From: Brumimicrobium sp035497735
Lineage (GTDB): Bacteria > Bacteroidota > Bacteroidia > Flavobacteriales_D > Crocinitomicaceae
Direction: 5' to 3'
Assembly (NCBI GenBank): GCA_035497735.1
Contig: DATJCX010000047.1
Span: 62,001 to 126,000 of the forward strand
Length of the DNA: 64,000 nt
The notes below the pieces were generated by a model, which saw only the letters and a program-made list of their open reading frames with translations, was not told where the DNA came from and ran no database searches. This document shows, piece after piece, positions 25,687 to 34,182 of the stretch; positions within the stretch are counted from its first letter, which is position 1, and the number at the start of each line of letters is the position of its first letter. The position numbers and the translations under genes were made by a program.

Positions 25687-27483
25687 ATGAAAAAATTAAA
25701 ACAATTTATTAAAAAGTACTTTTCTAGCTTTGCTTTCTACTATGAATACTTGGGGAAGCGAATTTTCATTGCTTTTATTTTAAGTGTTTTAGTTAGTTTT
25801 CTAGATGGATTGGGATTAACTATGTTTTTTCCTTTGCTACAAGTTGTAGATGGGAATAGTCCAGTTGATGGAACTGATTTAGGAAACTTAAAAGTGCTCA
25901 TCGATTTAATTGAAGCAACAGGAATTAATTTAACGCTGGCGACAGTGCTTATTTTTATGGTGTTCTTTTTCACTTTAAAGGGGATAGCCACTTATCTGTC
26001 AAGTGTTTACTTGGTTATTTTACAGCAATCCTTTATTCGAAAATTACGTTTGAATTTACTGCGTCACTTAAATGAAATGAGTTATAAAGAATTCGTTTCG
26101 TCGGATGTGGGACGTATTCAGAATACTTTGAGTGGTGAAGTGGACCGTGTGGCACGTTCATTTAATTCTTATTTCACTGCCTTTCAGCGTGGTGTAATGG
26201 TTTTGGTTTACCTTGGTTTTGCTTTTGTTGTAAATCCACAGTTTGCGATTCTGGTTTCATTGGGTGGTGCTTCTACTATATTTTTATACCGTATTATTTA
26301 TAAGAGAACACGTGGTGAGTCGAGAAAGTTAACGACTTATAGTAGTGACTTTCAGGGTCAGATCATTCAGCATGTTAGTAATTACAAATACTTAAAGGCT
26401 ACGGGTCGTGTTAAAAAGTATGGTGCAAAATTGAGAGAAACCATCTTTAACGTTGAAGCTGCAAGAAGAAGAATTGAAGTTTTAGGTAGTATTGCTGGAG
26501 CAGCAAGAGAGCCGATATTAGTTGTTGTTATTTCACTGGTGATCTTCATTCAGGTGAGTTACTTCGGCAGTTCAATCGGGGCAATTGTGATTAGTTTACT
26601 GTTCTTCTATAGGGCTTTGGCTGCTTTGATTTCCTTGCAAAACAGTTGGAATACTTTTATGTCTGTTTCTGGTTCACTTGAGAATATGAAAACGTTCAGA
26701 GATGAATTAATTCGAGGTAAGGAAAAAGACGGTAAAGTTGAAATCGAGCAATTTAATGAAAGTATCCAGATGAATGACATTAGTTTCTTTTACGGAGAAA
26801 CACAGATTTTAAATGATATCAACTTGACCATTAATAAGAATGAAAGTGTAGCATTCGTAGGGGAGAGTGGTAGCGGAAAAACAACCTTGGTCAATTTGGC
26901 AACAGGTTTACTTGCTGAATCAAAAGGAGAGATGCTGGTGGACGGAATTCCGCTTAAAGATTTGAACAAACATACATTCCAAGATAGAATTGGTTACGTA
27001 AGTCAGGATTCTGTGATATTCAACGATACTTTGTTTAATAACATCACCTTTTGGGATGAACCAACTGTAGAGAATATTGAAAGATTTGAAAAAGCGATTC
27101 AACAAGCGTCTTTGGGTAGTTTTTTGAATGAGTTAAAGCAAGGTAAGGAAACAGCGTTGGGAAGCAATGGTGTAAACTTAAGTGGTGGACAAAAACAAAG
27201 AGTTTCAATCGCAAGAGAATTGTACAAGGATATCGACATTCTGATTCTCGACGAAGCAACTTCTGCCTTGGATTCTGAAACAGAAAAAGCCATTCAGAAA
27301 AGCATAGACGCGCTTCAAGGAAAGTACACAATTCTAGTTATCGCACACCGACTCTCAACAATTAAAAACATTGATAAAATCGTCTTTTTAGATAAAGGAG
27401 AGATATTGGATATTGACAACTTTGAAGGTTTGATAAAAAAGCAAGAAAGGTTTAAAAAAATGGTAGAATTGCAAGAACTCTAG
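25687..27483 (+). CDS. ABC exporter, fused permease and ATPase (MsbA/PglK-like)
   Basis: 598-residue half-transporter. The membrane domain (about 1-330, six helices) precedes a nucleotide-binding domain with Walker A GESGSGKTT, signature LSGGQKQR, Walker B ILILDEATSALD and the switch histidine in IAHRLSTI. Placement between sugar-nucleotide genes and glycosyltransferases suggests that it flips a lipid-linked glycan, as PglK does in Campylobacter, rather than lipid A. No Wzx or Wzy is seen in the locus, which agrees with this idea. Substrate is inferred from context only. Confidence 0.88.
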   Translation: MKKLKQFIKKYFSSFAFYYEYLGKRIFIAFILSVLVSFLDGLGLTMFFPLLQVVDGNSPVDGTDLGNLKVLIDLIEATGINLTLATVLIFMVFFFTLKGIATYLSSVYLVILQQSFIRKLRLNLLRHLNEMSYKEFVSSDVGRIQNTLSGEVDRVARSFNSYFTAFQRGVMVLVYLGFAFVVNPQFAILVSLGGASTIFLYRIIYKRTRGESRKLTTYSSDFQGQIIQHVSNYKYLKATGRVKKYGAKLRETIFNVEAARRRIEVLGSIAGAAREPILVVVISLVIFIQVSYFGSSIGAIVISLLFFYRALAALISLQNSWNTFMSVSGSLENMKTFRDELIRGKEKDGKVEIEQFNESIQMNDISFFYGETQILNDINLTINKNESVAFVGESGSGKTTLVNLATGLLAESKGEMLVDGIPLKDLNKHTFQDRIGYVSQDSVIFNDTLFNNITFWDEPTVENIERFEKAIQQASLGSFLNELKQGKETALGSNGVNLSGGQKQRVSIARELYKDIDILILDEATSALDSETEKAIQKSIDALQGKYTILVIAHRLSTIKNIDKIVFLDKGEILDIDNFEGLIKKQERFKKMVELQEL

Positions 27484-27544
27484 TTTTACTACAGTTTTTC
27501 AAGCTTTTCACTGCCCGATTGTTTATAATTATACCTTTTATCTA

Positions 27545-27575
27545 TTGTTAAACCCAATAACTACAGTTATTTTAG
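27545..27575 (+). promoter_or_regulatory. possible internal promoter before the CDP-glycerol genes
   Basis: TTG at 27545-27547, a 20-bp spacer, then TATTTTAG, one mismatch from TAnnTTTG. It lies in the 130-bp gap after the ABC exporter, 39 bp before the cytidylyltransferase gene, and would make the following genes a separate unit. Confidence 0.45.
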
Positions 27576-27613
27576 CGGAATTCATTCCTTATATAATTAA
27601 AACATAAAAAAGA

Positions 27614-28033
27614 ATGCAGGAAAATGTTTATGTGATTGGTGTTTTTGACCTATTCCATACAGGACATGTAGAATTGTTGAAACGAGCTAAAGAGCTTGGA
27701 GATAAATTGATAGTTGCTATAAATAGTGACGAAATGGTGGCTTCTTATAAGAGAACGCCGTTTCTAAGTGAGGCTGATAGATTGGCCATTGTGGAATCTA
27801 CAAAATATGTTGATGAAGCCTTTATTATCAATGAGTACGACAATAAAGAATTTATAAAGAAATATAAAATCACTAAGATTGTTCACGGTGATGATTGGGA
27901 GAAAGGTAGTTATATGGAACAAATTCGTGTTACACCGGAATTCTTAAAGGAGAACAATTGTGAATTAGTGCTTTTGCCATACACGAAAGGAATTAGTACT
28001 TCTGAATTGATTAAACGTATAAAAGAAAGTTAG
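27614..28033 (+). CDS. glycerol-3-phosphate cytidylyltransferase-like (TagD family)
   Basis: 139-residue cytidylyltransferase, the usual TagD length. The nucleotide-binding HxGH motif is HTGH at 15-18 in GVFDLFHTGHVELL, and the C-terminal YTKGISTSELIKRI matches the family's ISTT/S signature. TagD makes CDP-glycerol from CTP and glycerol phosphate for teichoic acid. Its stop codon abuts the start of the polyol-phosphate dehydrogenase gene with no gap, and a glycerophosphotransferase follows. Which glycerol-phosphate enantiomer it uses is the open question. Confidence 0.88.
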   Translation: MQENVYVIGVFDLFHTGHVELLKRAKELGDKLIVAINSDEMVASYKRTPFLSEADRLAIVESTKYVDEAFIINEYDNKEFIKKYKITKIVHGDDWEKGSYMEQIRVTPEFLKENNCELVLLPYTKGISTSELIKRIKES

Positions 28034-29092
28034 ATGATTTACATGCAGCAATCTCATTTGCCTATTATTTTTCAGGTAGATGAAGGAATTATTCTTAAAA
28101 TAAATGAATTTCTCGTAAGAAATAAGTTGCTATTTAGCAATGTGCTTGTCGTTTCTGGAAAATCATATTCTAAGAAGTATGCTGATGAAATTGCAAAGCT
28201 AAATGATTGGACTTCTTATACCTTAGAAGATAATTTCTTTACGGATGTTGAAGTTCTGAAAAATTACGTTATTTTAAATAATGTAGATTTAATTATAGGT
28301 GTTGGTGGGGGAAAGGTTATCGACTCAGTAAAAAGAGCGAGCTATTTAACCAATATTAATCATTTATCTGTTCCTACAATCATTTCTAATGATGGTTTAA
28401 TTTCTCCTATTTCTGTTATTAAGAGCAGTGAAGGGAAAACTGAGAGTTTACCGGGAATGATGCCTATGGGCGTTGTTATTGACATTGATATTATTAAAGA
28501 TACACCACCTGATTTTATTAGAGCAGCAGCGGGTGATATTTTATCCAATATTTCTGCTACAAACGACTGGGTTTTGGCCTTACAAGAGGATAAAGAGCAT
28601 ATGAATGATATTGCTTTCCATTTGTCGAGAAGTGCTGCCAGTTCTTTGGTTCACTTTAATAAGATAGACTTAAACTCTAAGTCTTTTCTTAGACAAGTGG
28701 TGCAAGGGCAAATCAATTCAGGTATCGCAATGTCTTTAGCGGGAACTTCTCGCCCTTGTTCAGGAAGTGAACATTTGATAAGTCACGCGATTGATTTCCT
28801 AGGTTTATCTGAAGATGTATTGCACGGAACGCAAGTTGCTTCTATTAGTTTGTTTACTTTGTTCTTACAAGATAAATTGAAAGATAAGTTTATCAATTAC
28901 GCAAAAGCAACAGGTATTCCAACCTTGTTTAGTTCGTTTTTATCAGACTTTTCTGAAGAACTGTTTTTTAAAATTCTTGATAAAGCAAGAATGATGAGGC
29001 CAGGACGTTACACGATTTTAAACCAAAAAACAAATGCTGAAATTTTTACAGCATATAAAGAATTCCAAATATATTTACTTTCAAAAGCTTAA
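28034..29092 (+). CDS. sn-glycerol-1-phosphate dehydrogenase-like (AraM/EgsA family)
   Basis: 352-residue member of the iron-containing alcohol dehydrogenase superfamily, nearest to glycerol-1-phosphate dehydrogenases. The NAD(P)-binding GVGGGKVIDSVK, the substrate loop VPTIISNDGLISPISVIK, and metal-ligand histidines at about 247 (SGSEHLISH) and 264 (LHGTQVA) are present. Such enzymes reduce dihydroxyacetone phosphate to sn-glycerol-1-phosphate. Starts at the ATG directly after the TagD-like stop; a second ATG three codons later is possible. The pairing implies the phosphate made here is activated by the neighbouring cytidylyltransferase. Confidence 0.82.
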   Translation: MIYMQQSHLPIIFQVDEGIILKINEFLVRNKLLFSNVLVVSGKSYSKKYADEIAKLNDWTSYTLEDNFFTDVEVLKNYVILNNVDLIIGVGGGKVIDSVKRASYLTNINHLSVPTIISNDGLISPISVIKSSEGKTESLPGMMPMGVVIDIDIIKDTPPDFIRAAAGDILSNISATNDWVLALQEDKEHMNDIAFHLSRSAASSLVHFNKIDLNSKSFLRQVVQGQINSGIAMSLAGTSRPCSGSEHLISHAIDFLGLSEDVLHGTQVASISLFTLFLQDKLKDKFINYAKATGIPTLFSSFLSDFSEELFFKILDKARMMRPGRYTILNQKTNAEIFTAYKEFQIYLLSKA

Positions 29093-29093
29093 A

Positions 29094-30248
29094 ATGAAAA
29101 AGAAAACACTGCTTACAAGTATCAGAAAATTGTTTTACGGTTTTAGAAATTATTTATCTTTTGTCGTTCCTAAGAAAAACAACTATTGGGTTTTTAGACA
29201 GGGGTATGGTGAGTCAAAATTCACTGGGAATATACGTGCGTTAATGCTTTATTTAAAGGAGAATTATCCAGAAATTAAAATAGTATTGGTTTCCTTTGAT
29301 GAAAGAGTGATAGAAGAGGCTTCTGTTCTTGGTTTTAAGACTAAGAGAAATCATATCACTATGAATATCGCTTATTTACGTGCAGAGTATATTTTTATAG
29401 ATTCGAATGATATGGATTTTGCCAATGGAAAGTATTCTTTTATTCAACTATGGCATGGCTCTGGATTTAAGAATGTTGGTTTACTAAACCATAGACCAAG
29501 TGAAAAGAAGCGTGAAATTCTTAAAGAAAATTACAAAAAATATAAATTGATTACAACCACTTCTGAAAGTGATTCAGAAAAACAAAATAAATCTTTTAAT
29601 ACGGATGTTTCTGTCGTTACTGGATATCCAAGAAATGACTTGTTTTTTGAGTCTAAGAATTACTTTAAAGTGATTAAGAAGAAATACAACTTAGAAAAAT
29701 ACAAAAAAATCATCACCTATGCGCCAACTTTTAGAGATGACAAGACAAAAGTTCCGTTTTCAATAGAGTTTTGGGATGAACTGAATGATTACCTGGTGGA
29801 AACGAACTCGCTTTTTGTTGTTAAAAAGCATTATATGGATCAATTTCTAAAAGTTCCAATTCATTTTGAGAATATCGTTGATTTAACTTTCCAAATTGAT
29901 GATGTGCAAGAACTGCTTTTGATAACAGACGTTCTTATTTCTGATTATAGTAGTATTTCAACCGACTTTGTGTTGACGGGAAGACCAATTTTTATCTATG
30001 CTTATGATCTACAAGATTACATGAATAATTGTCGTTCTATTTACTATAATATTACTGAAGTTTTACCACAACCTTTCTTACATACTGATATGGAACTCCT
30101 AGCAGCTATTAAGGATGAGAACTTCTCCGATAAGCCAATTACAAAAGCAAGTTACAATAAGTTTCAGACTTTATTCCATAAGTATTTGGACGGAAATTCT
30201 TCTAAAAGGGTGGTTGAAGAGGTGTTAAAACTGAAGACGAAAGTTTAA
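29094..30248 (+). CDS. CDP-glycerol glycerophosphotransferase (TagB/TagF-like)
   Basis: About 384 residues. Family motifs are visible: FIDSNDMDF, IQLWHGSGFKNVG near 118-130, TTTSESDSEKQNKSF, GYPRNDLFFE, ITYAPTFRDDK, and the donor-binding ISDYSSISTDFVLTGRPIFIY. These enzymes move glycerol phosphate from CDP-glycerol to a lipid-linked acceptor on the cytoplasmic side of the membrane. An N-terminal basic segment (KKKTLLTSIRKLFYGFRNYL) suits peripheral membrane binding. I take the ATG one base after the previous stop. The family is best known from Gram-positive wall teichoic acid but also occurs in Gram-negative capsules. Confidence 0.9.
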   Translation: MKKKTLLTSIRKLFYGFRNYLSFVVPKKNNYWVFRQGYGESKFTGNIRALMLYLKENYPEIKIVLVSFDERVIEEASVLGFKTKRNHITMNIAYLRAEYIFIDSNDMDFANGKYSFIQLWHGSGFKNVGLLNHRPSEKKREILKENYKKYKLITTTSESDSEKQNKSFNTDVSVVTGYPRNDLFFESKNYFKVIKKKYNLEKYKKIITYAPTFRDDKTKVPFSIEFWDELNDYLVETNSLFVVKKHYMDQFLKVPIHFENIVDLTFQIDDVQELLLITDVLISDYSSISTDFVLTGRPIFIYAYDLQDYMNNCRSIYYNITEVLPQPFLHTDMELLAAIKDENFSDKPITKASYNKFQTLFHKYLDGNSSKRVVEEVLKLKTKV

Positions 30249-30251
30249 ACC

Positions 30252-31031
30252 ATGAAATTAAGTTTAAAAGAAATACACGATATAGAAGCGGAAATGTTGA
30301 GGGAAGTCGCTGCAATATGCGAGCGTCATGGTATTCTCTATTTCTTAGCTTACGGTAGTTTAATTGGTGCTGTTCGTCACAAAGGACCAATTCCTTGGGA
30401 TCCTGATGTGGATATTTTAGTGCCTCATCATCATTTCGAACGATTTATTAAGCTTGTAAGAGCGGAACTTTCAGAAAAATTCTTCTTGGATTATTTTGAT
30501 GTCAATCCAGAATATCCTGCTTTAATGCCACGTATTGCACTGAAAGGGTATTCTTCCTATACGTTGCATTTGGATGTTTTTAGACTTGTTGGAGTTCCTG
30601 CAAATACAGAAGAACGTGAAACTTATAGAAAGAAAGCGAGACATTATAGAAATATTTTCCTCTACAAAAAAAGCAATGCACGTTACTTCGTGAATTATTC
30701 TTGGAAAAGAAAGTATTATAGAATGTTGATGAAAATGGTTTATGCACCTATTTCAATCAGTTCATTGATAAAGAAATACAACTCTCTTTGTGGGAAATAT
30801 GCTTACGATGATTCGGAAATGGTTTTGAATATCAATGGTGGTTACGAGAAAAAAGAGTTTATTCAACGTTCTTTTTTTGGAAATGGTATTTTAATGCACT
30901 ACCTTGACTTTCAGGTTCGTGTACCAGAAAACTACCATGAATTCCTGGAGCATTTCTATGGAGATTATATGCAGTTTCCACCTAAAGAACAGCAAGTGGC
31001 TTTAGAAGAATATGAAATAAGAGAATTGTAG
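30252..31031 (+). CDS. LicD family phosphotransferase
   Basis: 259 residues of the LicD/fukutin nucleotidyltransferase-like fold. The GSLIGAVRHKG motif at 35-45 and the acidic metal-binding cluster WDPDVDILVP with D50, D52 and D54 are intact. LicD proteins transfer phosphocholine, and related enzymes transfer glycerol or ribitol phosphate, from CDP donors to sugars. No choline kinase or choline cytidylyltransferase is seen here, whereas CDP-glycerol genes sit directly upstream, so glycerol-phosphate transfer is the better inference. It starts 3 bp after the TagB/F-like gene. Confidence 0.87.
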   Translation: MKLSLKEIHDIEAEMLREVAAICERHGILYFLAYGSLIGAVRHKGPIPWDPDVDILVPHHHFERFIKLVRAELSEKFFLDYFDVNPEYPALMPRIALKGYSSYTLHLDVFRLVGVPANTEERETYRKKARHYRNIFLYKKSNARYFVNYSWKRKYYRMLMKMVYAPISISSLIKKYNSLCGKYAYDDSEMVLNINGGYEKKEFIQRSFFGNGILMHYLDFQVRVPENYHEFLEHFYGDYMQFPPKEQQVALEEYEIREL

Positions 31032-31048
31032 CAGTAAAAGTATATAAA

Positions 31049-32065
31049 ATGAAGTTAGCAATTCACCATAAAACAGAAGGTTATTCGCAGGAATGGATTA
31101 ATTACTGCGAAAGAAATAATATTGATCACAAGATTGTAGATGGATATGCTTCTGATATTATTCAGCAGTTAAGTGGTTGTGATGCTTTGCTTTGGCACCA
31201 TTATCATACGGATGCTAAGGACATATTAATTGCTAAAAAGGTATTGTTTTCATTAGAGCAAGCTGGAATTAAGGTTTATCCAGATTTTAATACAACTTGG
31301 CTCTTTGACGATAAGGTTGCACAAAAGTATTTACTTGAAGCGATTGCTGCACCATTGGTTCCTAGCTATGTGTTTTACGATAAAGAAAGTGCACTCGACT
31401 GGTTATGGACAACTAGTTTCCCAAAGGTTTTTAAATTAAAAGGAGGATCTCGTGCCTCGAATGTGTATTTAGTGAAATCAAAAGCTGAAGTAGAACGTTT
31501 TGTGCGTAAAGCATTCGGAAAGGGATTTTCACCTTTTAATCGTATGGACTATTTCAAGGAACGCTGGAGACGGTATAGAAATGGAAAAGATAGCATTGTC
31601 GGTGTTTTTAAAGGATTGGCGAGACTGGTTATTCCAACTGAGTTAGAAAAATATGCTCCTAGAGAAAAAGGCTATGCTTACTTTCAAAAATTCATTCCTA
31701 ATAATTCTTTTGATGTTCGAATTGTAGTGATTGGAGATAAAGCAATAGGAGAGAGACGTATGGTGAGAGAAAATGATTTCAGAGCGTCTGGAAGTGGTGA
31801 CTTCAACTATGAAGGTATTGATATAAATGCCGTTAAAATTGCGTTTGAAGTGACCGAAAAATTGCAGATGCAGTCAGTTGCTTTTGACTTTATTTTCGAT
31901 GAAGAGAACCAACCTTTAATTGTAGAAATAAGTTATGGTTTCGGTACAAAAGGAATTTCAAATGCACCAGGTTTTTGGACCAAAGATTTGACTTTTCATC
32001 AGAATGTTTGTCGTCCCGAAGAATGGATACTGAAGAATGTTTTACGTCAATTAAAAGCTAATTAA
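31049..32065 (+). CDS. ATP-grasp family ligase
   Basis: 338 residues. The ATP-grasp pattern can be followed: a preATP domain, PKVFKLKGGSRASNVYLVKS as the first nucleotide-binding strand-loop, GYAYFQKFIPNNSFDVRIVVIGDKAIG, then AFDFIFDEENQPLIVEISYGFG with the metal-binding acid residues. The insertion rich in Arg and aromatic residues near 155-195 is unusual. Such enzymes join a carboxylate to an amine through an acyl phosphate. Since the locus should make ManNAcA, amidation of a sugar acid is a possible job, but nothing in the sequence fixes the substrates. Confidence 0.78.
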   Translation: MKLAIHHKTEGYSQEWINYCERNNIDHKIVDGYASDIIQQLSGCDALLWHHYHTDAKDILIAKKVLFSLEQAGIKVYPDFNTTWLFDDKVAQKYLLEAIAAPLVPSYVFYDKESALDWLWTTSFPKVFKLKGGSRASNVYLVKSKAEVERFVRKAFGKGFSPFNRMDYFKERWRRYRNGKDSIVGVFKGLARLVIPTELEKYAPREKGYAYFQKFIPNNSFDVRIVVIGDKAIGERRMVRENDFRASGSGDFNYEGIDINAVKIAFEVTEKLQMQSVAFDFIFDEENQPLIVEISYGFGTKGISNAPGFWTKDLTFHQNVCRPEEWILKNVLRQLKAN

Positions 32066-32068
32066 TCT

Positions 32069-33145
32069 GTGAAAATAGTTTGTGTCATAGATAGTCTTGT
32101 TGCTGGTGGCGCACAGCGTCAATTGGTTGAATTGGCCACTGGTTTTAAGTCAAAAGGACATGATGTTGTTTTTATTGTTTATCATGATTTAGACTTCTTT
32201 AAACCTGTTTTAGAAGGTAGTCAAATAGTTGTTAATGAAGTTATTGAATCTAATTACTTAAAACGTTTGTTTAAAGTTAGAAAAGCCATAAGAAAGGAAA
32301 GTCCAGATGCTGTTTTATCATTTTTAGAGGTGCCAAACTTCATAGCTACTTTTGCAGGTTTCCCGTATAGGAAATGGAAATTAGTGGTCGGAGAAAGAAG
32401 TGCAAACCCTGAAATCTTAAAAAGTTTTAAACTTAAATTTTATCGTTATTTCCATCTTTTTGCAGATTATATTGTTGCCAATTCTCAGGTAAATATTAAC
32501 TTGATAAAGAAGGTGAATCCATTCCTGAAAAACAAGAAATTAAAAGTGATTTACAACAGTCTGGACGATATGGTTTGGACCTATGATAAATCGTTTGAAT
32601 ATAAGAAAGAAGGTGTTCTAAATATTATCATTCCTTCCGCTCATCGAGATGTTAAGAATCTAAATGGATTGATTGAGGCGGTAAACTTACTTTCGCCAGA
32701 AGAAAGAATGAAAATTCATATCGATTGGTATGGAATGGATAAAGGAGACGGCTCTTTACAGAAAGGGAAGGAGTTAATTGAGAAATATAAATTAACAGCT
32801 ATTTTTTCATTTCACAATGCTGTGAATAATATTGCAGAATTGATGAAGCGAGCTGATTTAATTGGTATCTTTAGTCATTATGAAGGACTTCCAAATGCGA
32901 TTTGTGAAGGTATGATGATGGGGAAACCTGTTATTTGCTCGGAAGTTTCTGATATGACTCACTTGTTGAATAAAAAACAATTGGTAAAAGCAAATGACCC
33001 AGTTGATATAAAAAACAAATTAATTTTTTATATTCAAACTTCACAAGTTGAGTTAGAAACTTTAGGGGAAAAAAATTATCAAACGGCTATTAAGGAGTTT
33101 GATAAAAGTAAAAACGTAGAAAAATATTTAGAATTACTAAAATGA
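32069..33145 (+). CDS. glycosyltransferase, GT4-like
   Basis: 358-residue GT-B transferase. The N-terminal CVIDSLVAGGAQRQLVELA is the typical glycine-rich acceptor-side loop, GERSANPEILK follows, and the C-terminal donor site has HYEGLPNAICEGMMMGKPVICSEV with the EGLPNA motif. It starts at GTG (32069), 3 bp after the ATP-grasp stop, and overlaps the next glycosyltransferase by four bases. Sugar specificity cannot be told. Confidence 0.88.
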   Translation: MKIVCVIDSLVAGGAQRQLVELATGFKSKGHDVVFIVYHDLDFFKPVLEGSQIVVNEVIESNYLKRLFKVRKAIRKESPDAVLSFLEVPNFIATFAGFPYRKWKLVVGERSANPEILKSFKLKFYRYFHLFADYIVANSQVNINLIKKVNPFLKNKKLKVIYNSLDDMVWTYDKSFEYKKEGVLNIIIPSAHRDVKNLNGLIEAVNLLSPEERMKIHIDWYGMDKGDGSLQKGKELIEKYKLTAIFSFHNAVNNIAELMKRADLIGIFSHYEGLPNAICEGMMMGKPVICSEVSDMTHLLNKKQLVKANDPVDIKNKLIFYIQTSQVELETLGEKNYQTAIKEFDKSKNVEKYLELLK

Positions 33146-34167
33146 AAGTATTAATCATCGGGAATTTTGGGTACACCAATGAGTTGTTTGGTGGTCAAAC
33201 GATAAAGACTCGTCATATCTATGATTTGTATAAAGAAAAGTTAGGTGAGAGAAATGTATTGTACTTTGATGTCGACGCGTTAAGCAAGAACAAACTTTTG
33301 ATTTTTAGTTTACTAAGTGACTTAGGGAAGGTGACAGAAATTGTTATCGTTCCTGGTAAAAGGGTCTTAAAGACTATTTTACCTTTTATAGCAAAATTGA
33401 ATCGTGTTTTCGAGAAGAAGATTTGGATTTTCGCGGTTGGTGGGTGGTTAGATGAATATATAGGTGAAAATATTAAGGTTTTAAAGCATTTAAAACGTGT
33501 GGATGCTATTTTTGTTGAAAGTAGAACGTTGAAAAGTAGTTTGAAACAAAAATTTCATCTAAAAAATGTGGTTGCTTTTCCCAATTTTAGAATGCACGAT
33601 TTTAGTCATGTTAGTATCAACTCTCCAGATGTCTTTAGACTTGTTTTCATGGCTAGAGTTGATGTTGATAAGGGAATATTGACTTTATTTAGACTGATGA
33701 AATATGTTCAAGAAAATCCAGATAAGTTCAATAAGAAAATCACATTGGATATTTATGGACCTATTGACAATCAGTTTGAACCTCAGTTTATTGCTGGATT
33801 AAGAGAGTTGAAAAATATTCATTATAAAGGAGTTGTAGATTTGGATATGGTGTTTGAAACACTAAATCAATATGATGTTACTTTATTGCCAACTTTCTAT
33901 GAAGGTGAAGGTTTCCCAGGAACGATTATTGATTCTTATATTGCCGGTATTCCTGTAATTGTATCGAATTGGAAGAATCTACCTGAATTTGTGGATCATG
34001 GAAAGTCTGGATTTGTTTATGACCTAGAGGACTTTGATAAACTGGTTGATTATGTTCGGTTTTTAGCTAATAATGACCATGAATTGGTGCTGATGAAAGA
34101 TGGTGCGAAAATTAAAAGCCTTAGTTATTCAGCAGATATAGCTTGGAAAATCATTAAAGCAAATTAA
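33142..34167 (+). CDS. glycosyltransferase, GT4-like
   Basis: 341-residue GT-B transferase. The opening GNFGYTNELFGGQTIKTRHIY is a variant acceptor loop; the donor half shows LPTFYEGEGFPGTIIDSYIAGIPVIVSNW, where EGFPG corresponds to the EGxP motif of GT4. ATG overlaps the previous stop (ATGA), so translation is probably coupled. Acceptor and sugar donor unknown. Confidence 0.88.
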   Translation: MKVLIIGNFGYTNELFGGQTIKTRHIYDLYKEKLGERNVLYFDVDALSKNKLLIFSLLSDLGKVTEIVIVPGKRVLKTILPFIAKLNRVFEKKIWIFAVGGWLDEYIGENIKVLKHLKRVDAIFVESRTLKSSLKQKFHLKNVVAFPNFRMHDFSHVSINSPDVFRLVFMARVDVDKGILTLFRLMKYVQENPDKFNKKITLDIYGPIDNQFEPQFIAGLRELKNIHYKGVVDLDMVFETLNQYDVTLLPTFYEGEGFPGTIIDSYIAGIPVIVSNWKNLPEFVDHGKSGFVYDLEDFDKLVDYVRFLANNDHELVLMKDGAKIKSLSYSADIAWKIIKAN

Positions 34168-34182
34168 AAGAAAATTATAGTA

